64,000 bases of DNA from an uncultured Campylobacter sp. (lineage in GTDB: Bacteria > Campylobacterota > Campylobacteria > Campylobacterales > Campylobacteraceae): positions 1 through 64,000 of the forward strand of contig NZ_CALHVM010000047.1 in NCBI RefSeq assembly GCF_938039205.1, given 5' to 3'. Both the position numbers and the translations under genes were made by a program. Positions 26,412 through 36,374 of this stretch are shown piece by piece (position 1 is the first letter of the stretch; each line of letters starts with the position of its first letter). Under the pieces are notes generated by a model, which was not told the DNA's origin, made no database searches, and was given only the letters and a program-made list of their open reading frames with translations.

Positions 26412-27383
26412 ATGCAATTTTTCTCAAAGGCACATGTTTATGGTTTTATGAGCAAGCGCTACATCGCGCTAGCTGTCTCAGCCGTGCTATTTTTCGGTTC
26501 GCTTTTTTTGATGGCGACGAAAGGCTTTAACTACGGCATCGACTTTTCCGGCGGTACGCTCATCCAGATGAAATACGATAGTGCGGTCTCGCTGGATAAA
26601 ATTCGCTCGGCTTTGGCAAAAGACGAAGCCTATAAAAACGCCAGTGTTACGGAGTTTGGCTCGGCGGAAGAGGTTACGATTAGATTTTCTGGGACGAACT
26701 CAAATTTAGGTAGCGACGTGGGAGCTAGCGTAGCCGAGCTTTTAAAAGATACGGGTAAATTTGAGATCCGCCGTACGGACGTGGTCGGACCAAAAGTCGG
26801 CGATGAGCTACGCGAAAAGGGCGTGATGGCGCTTGCGATCTCACTCGTGGGCATCTTGATCTACATCGCGTTTAGATTTGAGTGGAGATTTGCGATGGCG
26901 GCGGTGGCCTCGGAGATTCACGACGTCGTGATTACGATGGGCGCGATCAGCTTTTTTGCTATCGACGTAAATTTGGACACTCTCGCGGCGATCCTTACGG
27001 TCGTGGGCTACTCGCTAAACGATACGATCATCGTCTTTGACCGCATTAGAGAGAACATAAAAACCAGCAAGAGCACGCATCTTGACACGATAATAAACGA
27101 ATCTGTCTCCGCGACGCTAACTAGAACGATACTCACCTCGGGCACCACGCTCATCACGGTCGTCGTGCTATTTTTGTTTGGCGGAGATATGATACACGGA
27201 TTTTCTTTGGCGTTGATAGTTGGCATAGTCATCGGTACGCTTAGCTCGATATTCGTCGCTGCGCCTATGCTTTTGTGGTTTAAATTTGGCGTGGAGAAAT
27301 ACCGCGCTATGGAAGCGGAAAAGGCGCGCGTACAAAGAGAAAAAGACAAGCAACGCGCGATGTTTGAAAAAGGCACTATTTAA
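26412..27383 (+). CDS. secF: protein translocase subunit SecF
   Basis: SecF pairs with SecD. The motif GFNYGIDFSGGTLIQMK follows the first membrane span, and VGYSLNDTIIVFDRIREN is the conserved D4-like motif in span 4. The 323-residue length is normal. The ATG follows the secD stop with no gap, so the two are translationally coupled. Confidence 0.96.
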   Translation: MQFFSKAHVYGFMSKRYIALAVSAVLFFGSLFLMATKGFNYGIDFSGGTLIQMKYDSAVSLDKIRSALAKDEAYKNASVTEFGSAEEVTIRFSGTNSNLGSDVGASVAELLKDTGKFEIRRTDVVGPKVGDELREKGVMALAISLVGILIYIAFRFEWRFAMAAVASEIHDVVITMGAISFFAIDVNLDTLAAILTVVGYSLNDTIIVFDRIRENIKTSKSTHLDTIINESVSATLTRTILTSGTTLITVVVLFLFGGDMIHGFSLALIVGIVIGTLSSIFVAAPMLLWFKFGVEKYRAMEAEKARVQREKDKQRAMFEKGTI

Positions 27384-27392
27384 GGAGAAGCG

Positions 27393-27731
27393 ATGAACTG
27401 GGGTAAGGTTGTTTATATATTTTTCGCGCTTATGAGCCTGACGACGACGGCGGGGTTTTTATACGATAAAAACGAGATTGCACTATTTGTAGCGGCGAGC
27501 GTAAACGTGATCTCGACGCTACTAAAAATCGGCGTCAAAAACGTCTTTGCTGCAGAGCTTTTTGCCAGCTCGCTAGTGGCGGACTTGCACCTTATTCCGG
27601 CTTTTGTGCTGCTTCAGGTAAACGGCAACGCGCATATGGCGTATTCGCTAGCGATCGGCGCCACGATAGCAAACGTCTTTTCTCTGGCGCTTGTTTTGGT
27701 CGAGTCCGGTAAGACGCAAGAAGAATTTTAG
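27393..27731 (+). CDS. small membrane protein between secF and leuS
   Basis: This 112-residue protein has three to four hydrophobic segments: VVYIFFALMSLTTTAGFLY (5-23), IALFVAASVNVISTLLKIGV (29-48), LVADLHLIPAFVLLQV (61-76) and LAIGATIANVFSLALVLV (86-103). I believe it is a Campylobacterales family of unknown function (DUF6394), but this is from memory. It lies 9 bp after secF and 8 bp before leuS, so it is expressed with the Sec genes. A role in export is possible but unproven. Confidence 0.8.
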   Translation: MNWGKVVYIFFALMSLTTTAGFLYDKNEIALFVAASVNVISTLLKIGVKNVFAAELFASSLVADLHLIPAFVLLQVNGNAHMAYSLAIGATIANVFSLALVLVESGKTQEEF

Positions 27732-27739
27732 GAGTAAAA

Positions 27740-30211
27740 ATGAGTGAAAATTTAAAATACGAGCCGGCGAAAATAGAAAAAAAATGGCAAGAAATTTGGA
27801 GCAAAAACGGCGAATTTGAGCCCAAAGACGACTATAGCCTGCCTAAAAAATACATCCTAAGCATGTTTCCGTATCCTAGCGGACGTATCCATATGGGGCA
27901 CGTGAGAAACTACACCATCGGCGACGCCTTAGCTCGCTACTACCGCAAGCGCGGCTACAACGTCCTTCATCCGATTGGATTTGATAGCTTCGGTATGCCT
28001 GCAGAAAATGCGGCGATAAAGCACAAAATCCATCCTAAAATTTGGACTTACGAAAATATAGACTATATGCGCGGCGAGCTTGAGACGCTAGGGCTTAGCT
28101 TTTCTAAAAAGCGCGAGTTTGCGACATCTGACCCGCTTTATACTAAATTTGAGCAAGAGTTTTTCATCAAAATGTACGAAAAGGGGCTGGTCTACCGCAA
28201 AAGCGCGGTCGTAAACTGGTGCGAATACGACCAAACCGTGCTTGCTAACGAGCAGGTCGAGGATGGATGTTGCTGGAGATGCGGTAACGCCGTCATCCAG
28301 CGCGAGCTACCTGGCTACTATTTAAAGATCACCGACTACGCGCAGGAGCTACTAGACGACCTAAAGCGCCTTGAGGGCAAATGGCCGTCTCAAGTGCTCA
28401 CGATGCAGGAAAATTGGATCGGCAAGAGCTTTGGCTTGGAGTTTAAATTTGAGCTTGACGAGGAGTCGAAGCGGATTTTAGAAGGCGGCGACCAGATAGA
28501 TGGCTTTGAGGTATTTACTACGCGCCCGGATACGATTTACGGCGTTAGCTATGCAGCCTTGGCGCCTGAGCATAAGATAGTAAAAAGACTACTTGACAGC
28601 GGTAAACTAGAGGCGAATAAAGCTGAGAGAATTAGAAAAATTTTAAATCAAAGTCCGAGAGAACGCCAAGCTAGCGAAAAAGACGGTCTATTTTTAGGCA
28701 TCAACGTCCTGCATCCGCTAACCGGAGAAAAAGTGCCGGTTTGGGTGGCAAATTTCGTTTTAGCGGACTACGGTAGCGGCGCGGTTATGGCGGTGCCGGC
28801 TCACGATGAGCGCGACTATGAGTTTGCGAGTAAATTTGACCTGCCTATAAAATGGGTAGTTAAACCTGCGCAGGGCGAATTTGAGGGCGGCAAGGCGCTA
28901 ACGGAATACGGAATATCTATAAATTCGCCACTCATAAACGGTCTTGGCAGCGAAGAGGCCAAACTAAAAATCATAGAAAAATTTGAAGCGGACAAGATCG
29001 GCAAACGCGTCGTAAATTTTAAGATCCGCGACTGGGGTATCTCTAGGCAGCGCTACTGGGGCGCTCCGATACCGATGGTGCACTGCAAGTGCTGTGGCGT
29101 CGTGCCTGAAAAGATCGAAAATCTGCCGGTGACGCTACCTGACGACGTGCAGATAACAGGCGAAGGAAATCCGCTCGATAAACACGAGAGCTGGAAACAC
29201 GTCAAATGCCCAAAATGCGGCGGTGAGGCTGTGCGCGAAACCGATACGATGGATACGTTTTTTGAGAGTAGCTGGTATTTTGCTAGATATGCGAGCGATG
29301 AAAAAACGTGGCAAGAACGCGCATTTGACGCTAAAAGCGTGAATTATTGGATGAATGTGGATCAGTACATCGGCGGTATCGAGCATGCGATCTTACACCT
29401 GCTTTACGCGAGATTTTTCCAAAAGGCTTTGCGAGATCTAGGCTACCTCAGAGACGACGAGCCGTTTGAGCGCCTGCTTACTCAGGGCATGGTACTAAAA
29501 GACGGCAAAAAAATGAGTAAAAGCAAAGGCAACGTGGTCGATCCAGATGACATCATACATAAATACGGCGCCGATACGGCTAGGCTTTTTATCCTATTTG
29601 CCGCGCCTCCGCAAAAAGAGCTTGAGTGGAACGACAGTGCGGTCGAGGGCGCGTTTAGATTTTTAAACCGCCTATACGAACGAAGCTCGGGCGTAAAAAG
29701 ATGCATGCAAATCCCGCAGATAACGCACGCAAATTTGAGCAAAGAAGAAAAATACGCGCGTATGAAGGTTTATGAAGCGCTTAAAAAATCAAACGACGTT
29801 TACGAGGAAAATTTTACGTTTAACACCCTAATCGCCGCCTGCATGGAGGCTCTAAATGCCGTAAACGCACAGGACAATCAGGACGTAACGACGGAAGCGT
29901 TTTTTATCATCTTAAATTTGCTAGAACCTATCGTGCCGCACGTCGCAAACGAGCTTAGTGAGAAGTTATTTAGCAGGGCAAATTTTGCTCCGATAACTAT
30001 TTTGGACGAGGTTTTTGAAAAAGATAGCTTAAATTTGGCTATCACAGTTAACGGCAAGAGACGCGGCGAATTTGAAGCGCCGAGTAGCGCAGGCGATGAC
30101 GAGGTTTTAGCTCTAGCTAGACAAAGTGCGGCTAAATGGCTAGAAGGAAAAGAAATAATCAAACAAATTTACGTGAACGGCAAACTCGTAAATTTCGTAA
30201 TAAAAGGCTAA
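27740..30211 (+). CDS. leuS: leucyl-tRNA synthetase
   Basis: LeuS charges tRNA-Leu. The class I signatures are present: the HIGH-like PYPSGRIHMGH near residue 43 and KMSKSKGN near residue 590. The editing domain has the TTRPDTIYG motif. Two Zn-type cysteine clusters occur (CCWRCG; CKCCGV ... CPKCGGE). The 823-residue length is normal. A good AGGAG site precedes the ATG. lptE follows after 3 bp. Confidence 0.97.
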   Translation: MSENLKYEPAKIEKKWQEIWSKNGEFEPKDDYSLPKKYILSMFPYPSGRIHMGHVRNYTIGDALARYYRKRGYNVLHPIGFDSFGMPAENAAIKHKIHPKIWTYENIDYMRGELETLGLSFSKKREFATSDPLYTKFEQEFFIKMYEKGLVYRKSAVVNWCEYDQTVLANEQVEDGCCWRCGNAVIQRELPGYYLKITDYAQELLDDLKRLEGKWPSQVLTMQENWIGKSFGLEFKFELDEESKRILEGGDQIDGFEVFTTRPDTIYGVSYAALAPEHKIVKRLLDSGKLEANKAERIRKILNQSPRERQASEKDGLFLGINVLHPLTGEKVPVWVANFVLADYGSGAVMAVPAHDERDYEFASKFDLPIKWVVKPAQGEFEGGKALTEYGISINSPLINGLGSEEAKLKIIEKFEADKIGKRVVNFKIRDWGISRQRYWGAPIPMVHCKCCGVVPEKIENLPVTLPDDVQITGEGNPLDKHESWKHVKCPKCGGEAVRETDTMDTFFESSWYFARYASDEKTWQERAFDAKSVNYWMNVDQYIGGIEHAILHLLYARFFQKALRDLGYLRDDEPFERLLTQGMVLKDGKKMSKSKGNVVDPDDIIHKYGADTARLFILFAAPPQKELEWNDSAVEGAFRFLNRLYERSSGVKRCMQIPQITHANLSKEEKYARMKVYEALKKSNDVYEENFTFNTLIAACMEALNAVNAQDNQDVTTEAFFIILNLLEPIVPHVANELSEKLFSRANFAPITILDEVFEKDSLNLAITVNGKRRGEFEAPSSAGDDEVLALARQSAAKWLEGKEIIKQIYVNGKLVNFVIKG

Positions 30212-30214
30212 ATC

Positions 30215-30748
30215 GTGAAGATAAAAATTTTACTACTTTTGGCGACTTTCATCTTGGTTGGATGCGGCTATAGGCCCGTCTCAAAGATCACGAACGACAT
30301 AATGGGCGACCGTGTATACGTAAATGTGCTAATAAGCAAAGAAGAGCCTAAAAACAGCGTTTGGATCAAAGATAGCGTATTAGAGGGTATCGTAACAAGG
30401 CTGGGCAAACGCATAAGCTACGATAAAAACGAGCCAACCACCATAACCGTCTCGATCAAATCGCTTAACTATCAAGCGCTATTATATGATGAAAACGGCT
30501 ATGTGACGTCGTATAAAGCGATACTAACGCTAAATTTCGACACTAAGTTAAAAGGTGGCAAAACGCTATCGGTGACGACTTCGGGCGAGCACGACTTTAC
30601 CGTTTCGCAAAAGGTAAGGGATACTAGATTTGCAGACGGCGTTATCAGCGAGAGCGAAAAGTATAACGCTATAAAAGAGGCTTCGCAGGAGGCTTTTGAC
30701 GAATATATCGCCGTGCTTGCGGTAAAAGGGCTAAAAAATGGCGACTAG
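30215..30748 (+). CDS. lptE: LPS-assembly lipoprotein LptE
   Basis: LptE is the outer-membrane lipoprotein that plugs LptD during LPS insertion. The signal peptide ends with the lipobox LVGCGY (Cys at about residue 16). The protein is divergent, as usual for LptE, and the assignment leans on the conserved position after leuS, as in C. jejuni. The start is a GTG with AAGG 7 nt upstream. It overlaps the next gene by 11 nt. Confidence 0.85.
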   Translation: MKIKILLLLATFILVGCGYRPVSKITNDIMGDRVYVNVLISKEEPKNSVWIKDSVLEGIVTRLGKRISYDKNEPTTITVSIKSLNYQALLYDENGYVTSYKAILTLNFDTKLKGGKTLSVTTSGEHDFTVSQKVRDTRFADGVISESEKYNAIKEASQEAFDEYIAVLAVKGLKNGD

Positions 30749-32273
30749 CGTCAGCCAAGTCATAAAAGAATCAATCCAGACCATGAAAGAGCGCGGGCTC
30801 ATGCTAACTCCGGATAACTACGCCGAGGTTTTTTGCGAGATAGCGAAAAAAAACGGCGTAATAGTGCCTGATTGCCAGAAGCTTGAAAAATACTCGGCTC
30901 GCCTAAACGACGAGCTTAAGGCGCAGCTAAAACAAAAAAACGTAAGAAACTTGGACGAGCTTTTTGCTTTTATGGCGGCTAGGCTAAATTCGCCCGGCCT
31001 AGCCGAGTATCCAAAACTAATAAATGCACTCGTAGCTATGAATAAAAAGGTTTTTCAGGCCGTAGCTTCGTTGCACAATAAAAATGCTAAAAATTTAGCC
31101 GAAGCAAGCTCGGAAGCCCTAAATAGAAGACTAGATGCGCAAGCCATAGATAGAATAAAAGACAAATGGTTCGATTTTTTAACCGATTACGACGATAGTT
31201 TTTTGAAAAGATTGGGCGTTTACGGCGTTAAAAATTTTAGCGACTTAAAAGATATCGTTGCTGAGCTTGAGGATGTTTTGACGAAAGAGCAGGCTTGCGA
31301 AAAACTAGTTCCGCTCGTATCGGATATGCTAAGGCCTTCTATTACCGATAAAATCGACGGCGAGATAGAAAAAGTAAATAAAATTTTAAAAAGCGATCCA
31401 AAGCTTTTAGAAGAGTTCTCGGTTAGAAAAAATATAGAAATTTTGACCAAAAAGCGTATCGAGCTTGATAGGGCCGAGGTTTCGACGAAAGTTGGAGCGC
31501 TAGATAAGGTTTTGGACGGTATAAACGATCAAATATCAAGCCTGATCAGCAGTTCTTCTAAAAGTTCAAGCCAGATGCAGTTTATCAAAAACGATCTAAA
31601 TTCGATAAATTTAAACGAAGATAGCTTTGAGGGGATCAGGGATAAGTTAAAAAATATCGCCGATACCTTGGACGTCGAGGTTAGGCAATTGGGCGAGCAG
31701 ATGCTAAGCGATCAGCAAACTATACAAGAACTACAAGCTAAAGTTAGCAGGCTAGAAGTAGAGTTAGAAAGCGCGAAAGCCGAGAGTAAAGAGGATTTTT
31801 TAACTAAAACAGCGACTAAAAAAGCGTTAATGGAAGAGCTTGGGCGTTTAGAGATTGATTTTTTACAACAAAATGCCGACTATGCCGTGTGTTTTTTTGA
31901 CATAGATCATTTTAAAAATATAAACGATATATACGGGCACGACGCCGGCGACGTAATAATAGCAAGCGTAGGAAAAACTCTTAGGGGTAACTCTAGGGAA
32001 GTCGATTTCGTAGCTAGATACGGCGGCGAGGAGTTTGTGGTTTTGTTGCCGGGGTTTGATATAGCACAGAGTATAGAGTTTGCGGACAAGGTGCGCGATG
32101 CGCTAAAAAACTCCAAATTTTTATACAAAGACGAGCGCATTAGCGTTACGGTGAGTTGCGGCGTTGCGATACGTAGCCAAAATCAAAGCCAAGCAGCCGT
32201 ACTAGAAGCTTCGGATAAAATGCTATACCAGGCTAAGCAAAACGGCAGAGATCAGGTGATGCCTAAAATTTAA
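30738..32273 (+). CDS. diguanylate cyclase (GGDEF domain)
   Basis: The C-terminal domain (about residues 350-511) is a GGDEF cyclase that makes c-di-GMP. It has the active motif GGEEF in ARYGGEEFVVLLPG and an intact RxxD inhibitory site (REVD) five residues before it, so product feedback is expected. The long N-terminal region (1-350) has no membrane span or known sensor and is largely helical, with coiled-coil sequence just before the catalytic domain (about 290-350). The signal is unknown. It overlaps lptE by 11 nt and folC by 1 nt, tying it to an envelope/DNA-repair operon. Confidence 0.92.
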   Translation: MATSVSQVIKESIQTMKERGLMLTPDNYAEVFCEIAKKNGVIVPDCQKLEKYSARLNDELKAQLKQKNVRNLDELFAFMAARLNSPGLAEYPKLINALVAMNKKVFQAVASLHNKNAKNLAEASSEALNRRLDAQAIDRIKDKWFDFLTDYDDSFLKRLGVYGVKNFSDLKDIVAELEDVLTKEQACEKLVPLVSDMLRPSITDKIDGEIEKVNKILKSDPKLLEEFSVRKNIEILTKKRIELDRAEVSTKVGALDKVLDGINDQISSLISSSSKSSSQMQFIKNDLNSINLNEDSFEGIRDKLKNIADTLDVEVRQLGEQMLSDQQTIQELQAKVSRLEVELESAKAESKEDFLTKTATKKALMEELGRLEIDFLQQNADYAVCFFDIDHFKNINDIYGHDAGDVIIASVGKTLRGNSREVDFVARYGGEEFVVLLPGFDIAQSIEFADKVRDALKNSKFLYKDERISVTVSCGVAIRSQNQSQAAVLEASDKMLYQAKQNGRDQVMPKI

Positions 32274-33427
32274 TGAAACTAGAATATTTTTTAGAAAACA
32301 AACCCCTTTTTTATAAGGAAATCAACCGCGCGCGTATGCCAAATGCCTTTAAATTCGTGCAGGGCGCGTTTAAAATACCAAAAATCATCCATCTAATCGG
32401 CACGAACGGCAAGGGTAGCACGGGGCGATTTTTAGCGCAGATGCTCGCTCGCGGCCATAGCGTCGGACACTATACGAGCCCCCATATTTTCGAGTTTTGC
32501 GAGAGATTTTGGATGAACGGCGCCGTAGCTAGCGCAGACGCGCTCGAGACGGCTCACGAGAGGCTGATTAAAATTTTACCTCCCGAGGTCGCGCGCTCGC
32601 TTTCGTATTTCGAGTATGCGACGATGCTTTGCGCTCCGCTTTTTGAGGGGTGCGACTTTTTCGTCTGCGAGGCTGGCGTAGGTGGCGAATTTGACGCTAC
32701 GAACGTATTTGACAAGCGTCTTAGCCTCTTTACTCCGATCGGTTTTGACCACACGGCGCTGCTGGGCGATACGCTAGAGCAGATTGCGACGACTAAATTT
32801 AACGCGATGGCGGACGCTGCTTTGATGAACGACGACATGAACGAGCTTTGCGTCGGTATCGCGCGAAAAATCGCCGCTAAAAAGGGCGCAACGCTCAAAT
32901 TTGCGTCCGAAAATTTAAGCAACGAGGATAAAAACGAGATTAAAATTTACGCGGAGAAATTCGGCTTGCCCGAGTTTTTGCGCTCAAATTTGGCCCTTAG
33001 CTCTTCGGCTTTTAGGGAGCTTGGGTTTAGCTTAAATTTGGCAAATTTAGGTGCGCTAGATCTTGGCGGACGTTGCGAAAAGATCGCGCCAAACGTAACG
33101 ATCGACGTCGGGCACAATGAGATGGCGGCGCAAGCTCTAGCTAAAAAATTTGCGGGTAAAAAGCTAAATTTGATCTTTAACGCCTTTGCCGATAAGGACA
33201 TAAAAGCCGTCCTAAAGGCGATCAAACCGATCGTTAAAAAAACTTACATCATCGAGTACGAGACGCCTGGTCGCGAGCTAGCAACAGCGCAGGTGAAAGA
33301 GGCTTTGCAGGAGCTTGGTATGGAGTTTGCGGACTTTACGGACGTGCGCGCGGACGAGGAGTATCTGGCGTTCGGGTCGTTTTACCTCGTGGAAGCCTTC
33401 TTAAAAAGGTACCGCGGTGCAAAGTGA
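32273..33427 (+). CDS. folC: bifunctional folylpolyglutamate/dihydrofolate synthase
   Basis: FolC adds glutamate to dihydropteroate and folates. The Mur-ligase-type ATP loop is LIGTNGKGSTGRFLA (about residues 38-52), followed by GHYTSPHIFEF and the FEYATMLCAPLF and FVCEAGVGGEFDATNV segments. The C-terminal domain has DVGHNEMAAQAL. The 384-residue length is slightly short but complete. Its start codon overlaps the stop of the cyclase gene (TAATG), and it overlaps mfd by 11 nt. Confidence 0.94.
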   Translation: MKLEYFLENKPLFYKEINRARMPNAFKFVQGAFKIPKIIHLIGTNGKGSTGRFLAQMLARGHSVGHYTSPHIFEFCERFWMNGAVASADALETAHERLIKILPPEVARSLSYFEYATMLCAPLFEGCDFFVCEAGVGGEFDATNVFDKRLSLFTPIGFDHTALLGDTLEQIATTKFNAMADAALMNDDMNELCVGIARKIAAKKGATLKFASENLSNEDKNEIKIYAEKFGLPEFLRSNLALSSSAFRELGFSLNLANLGALDLGGRCEKIAPNVTIDVGHNEMAAQALAKKFAGKKLNLIFNAFADKDIKAVLKAIKPIVKKTYIIEYETPGRELATAQVKEALQELGMEFADFTDVRADEEYLAFGSFYLVEAFLKRYRGAK

Positions 33428-36374
33428 GGTTTTTGAGTATTTTTTAAACGGAGGCGATGCGCAGCTGCTCGTCTGCGAGGATGACAAGGAGGCTATCGCG
33501 GCTCTTAGCGCGGCGGAATTTGCCGGGTTTAAGGCCTTTAGATTGCCTGATTTTAGGGCGCGCGAGGGCGATGATCTGCGTAGCTTTAGCGCCGAGCTTT
33601 TTGAGCTCTCCTCCGAGTTATCTAAATTTTACGAATTTAAGGGCAAAAAGGTCCTCATTAGCCCTGTTTGCACGGTGCTAAACAAACTTCCCGGCAAAAA
33701 ACATCTACAAAAGCTAACGCTAAATTTCGGCGACAAAATCGACCCCAAAGAGTTAGCCCAAAAGCTACTGCGCTTTGGCTACGAGGCGGTCGATATCGTG
33801 GAGAGCGAGGGCGAGTTTTGCGTTCGCGGCGAGATCATCGACGTTTTTTGCGTCGGCGCGCAGGAGCCAAACCGCATTTTGCTATTTGACGACGAGATAG
33901 AGAGCATCAGGCACTACAGCACGCAAACGCAAATTTCAAATAAAACCGAGCTAAAAAGCGTTGAAATTTCGCCTTTTATCGCGGCTCTGGGCGAGGCCGA
34001 GTTTGAAAAAACCTCCGAAAAAATAAAAGATATGCAAACGGACGCGCTAATCAGCGACCTAAAGACGCTCGGATTTTGGGCGATAGACGGTTTTATCGAC
34101 TATACGCGCGAATTTAAAACGGTTTTAACGAAAAAATTTGACGGCTTTGAGCGCGATCTGGGCGAGGTGGCAAATTTGCCCGTACTGCCCGCGGCCAAAG
34201 TTTATAAAGACTTAAGCGTAACTTTAAACGCTGATTTTTTCGAGCTAAATAAAAATAAAAAGATCAAGGTTTTAGCGCGCAACGAGGGGCTTTTTAATGC
34301 ATTAAATTTGAGCGAATACAAAAACGTAGAGTTCGTGCAAACCGAGGCGGCGTTAAATTTAGTCTCGGCGACCGAGATTATCGTCTCGCTAAATAAATTT
34401 GAAAAGAAAAAACGCGCCAAAAAGCCAAGCTTAGTGATCGACGAGCTAAAAGCCGGCGACTACGTCGTGCACGAGGAGTATGGCATCGGCAAATTTACGG
34501 GGCTTGAAAAGCTAACCGTGCTAGGCAGGACGCGCGAGTTCGTCGTGATCGTTTATCAAAACGAGGACAAGCTGCTTTTGCCAGTCGAACATCTAAATTT
34601 GATCGATCGCTACGTCGCGGGTAGCGGCAGTATCGCGGTTTTAGACCGCTTGGGTAAGGCAAATTTCGCCAAGATAAAAGAAAAAGTTAGAGCCAAGCTT
34701 TTTGTAATCGCGTCAAAGATTATTTCGCTAGCCGCCCAGCGCGAGCTAATCCGCGGCGAGATCATCGCAAAAGATGACGCAGAGTATCTAAATTTCTTAC
34801 AAAATGCGGGGTTTGCCTACACTAGAGATCAGGAGCGCGCGTCAAACGACATCTCAAACGACCTAAAAAGCGGCAAGGTAATGGATAGGCTGCTTAGCGG
34901 CGACGTGGGATTTGGCAAGACCGAGGTCGCGATGAATGCGATATTTAAATGCGTAAAATCTGGCTTTCAAGCGCTATTTTTCGTACCGACGACGCTTCTT
35001 AGCTCACAGCATTTTAAAAGCCTAAAAGAGCGGCTGGGCAAATTTGACGTTAGCGTCTTTAAACTCGATCGCTTCACGAGCGCAAAGGAAAAAGCGGCCG
35101 CGGTTAAGGCACTGGAGGCGGGGCAGCCTTGCGTTTGCGTTGGTACGCACTCGCTTTTATCGGTAAAGCCCTCAAATTTGGGCCTCATCATCATCGATGA
35201 GGAGCATAAATTCGGCGTCAAGCAAAAGGAAAAACTAAAAGAGATCTCAAGCGCCTCGCACGTACTATCTATGAGTGCGACGCCGATACCGCGCAGCCTA
35301 AATATGGCGCTTTCAAGCGTCAAAGGCTACTCCGTACTACAAACTCCGCCAAGCTCGCGACTGGACGTGCGAACCAGCGTGCGCGAGTGGGATGAAAAGG
35401 CGGTAAAAGAGGCCGTCATGCGCGAACTGCGCCGCGGCGGGCAAATTTTTTATATCCACAACCACATCGCCACGATGCCTCAGGCAAAAAAGCAAATTTT
35501 AGACATCATGCCAAATTTACGCATCCTCACGCTGCACTCCAAGATCGACGCCAAAACGACCGAAGAGGAGATGATGAAGTTTGAAAACGGCGAATACGAC
35601 GTGCTGCTAAGCACCAGCATCGTAGAAAGCGGCATACATCTGCCAAACGTAAACACCATCATCATCGAGAGCGCGAATAAATTCGGCATCGCAGACCTAC
35701 ATCAGCTGCGCGGACGCGTCGGCAGGAGCGACAAGCAGGCGTATTGCTACTTCCTTGTCGAGGATAAAAACGCCCTAAGCGCAGACGCTCTAAAACGCCT
35801 AGTTGCGCTTGAGAGCAACTCGTTTTTAGGCTCAGGCAGCGTGCTAGCCTACCACGATCTAGAAATCAGGGGCGGCGGCAACCTCGTCGGCGAAGCCCAA
35901 AGCGGCCATATCGAGGCGATCGGCTACTCGCTCTACATCAAAATGCTCGAAGAAGAGATAAATAAACTGCTAAATAAAGAGAGCTTTGAGAGCGCAAAAA
36001 TCGATCTGAAACTCAGCATAAACGCGTTTTTAAACTCGGAGTTTATCGGCGAGGATAGGCTGCGCCTGGAGCTTTATAGACGGCTTAGCAAGTGCAAAGA
36101 GGTGGCCGAGGTTTACGAGATAGAGGGCGAGATCGAGGATAGATTCGGCAAGCCGGACATCTACACCAAGCAGTTTTTAAGCCTCATTATAATTAAAATT
36201 CTAGCTATAAAAGCGGGCTTTAAAGCCATCTCAAACGCCGAGCAAAATATCATGCTAACCGCGCAAAACGGCGAGCAAACCAGGCTAAAATCAAAGAGTA
36301 AAGACGATGATGACGTGATAGAGGAGATCTTGATCTATCTTAGAAAACTAAACAAAGGACGGGCGGAAAAATGA
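33417..36374 (+). CDS. mfd: transcription-repair coupling factor Mfd
   Basis: Mfd removes RNA polymerase stalled at lesions and recruits UvrA. The N-terminal UvrB-like module (about 1-330) is followed by the polymerase-interacting domain (GDYVVHEEYGIGKFTGLEKL), then a RecG-like translocase with Walker A GDVGFGKTEVA, DEEH box and QLRGRVGRSDKQAYCYFL, and a C-terminal TRCF domain. At 985 residues it is shorter than the E. coli protein (1148), as in other campylobacters. The start is GTG, inside the folC 3' end. Another nucleotide-excision gene, uvrB, lies near 52 kb. Confidence 0.95.
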   Translation: MQSEVFEYFLNGGDAQLLVCEDDKEAIAALSAAEFAGFKAFRLPDFRAREGDDLRSFSAELFELSSELSKFYEFKGKKVLISPVCTVLNKLPGKKHLQKLTLNFGDKIDPKELAQKLLRFGYEAVDIVESEGEFCVRGEIIDVFCVGAQEPNRILLFDDEIESIRHYSTQTQISNKTELKSVEISPFIAALGEAEFEKTSEKIKDMQTDALISDLKTLGFWAIDGFIDYTREFKTVLTKKFDGFERDLGEVANLPVLPAAKVYKDLSVTLNADFFELNKNKKIKVLARNEGLFNALNLSEYKNVEFVQTEAALNLVSATEIIVSLNKFEKKKRAKKPSLVIDELKAGDYVVHEEYGIGKFTGLEKLTVLGRTREFVVIVYQNEDKLLLPVEHLNLIDRYVAGSGSIAVLDRLGKANFAKIKEKVRAKLFVIASKIISLAAQRELIRGEIIAKDDAEYLNFLQNAGFAYTRDQERASNDISNDLKSGKVMDRLLSGDVGFGKTEVAMNAIFKCVKSGFQALFFVPTTLLSSQHFKSLKERLGKFDVSVFKLDRFTSAKEKAAAVKALEAGQPCVCVGTHSLLSVKPSNLGLIIIDEEHKFGVKQKEKLKEISSASHVLSMSATPIPRSLNMALSSVKGYSVLQTPPSSRLDVRTSVREWDEKAVKEAVMRELRRGGQIFYIHNHIATMPQAKKQILDIMPNLRILTLHSKIDAKTTEEEMMKFENGEYDVLLSTSIVESGIHLPNVNTIIIESANKFGIADLHQLRGRVGRSDKQAYCYFLVEDKNALSADALKRLVALESNSFLGSGSVLAYHDLEIRGGGNLVGEAQSGHIEAIGYSLYIKMLEEEINKLLNKESFESAKIDLKLSINAFLNSEFIGEDRLRLELYRRLSKCKEVAEVYEIEGEIEDRFGKPDIYTKQFLSLIIIKILAIKAGFKAISNAEQNIMLTAQNGEQTRLKSKSKDDDDVIEEILIYLRKLNKGRAEK

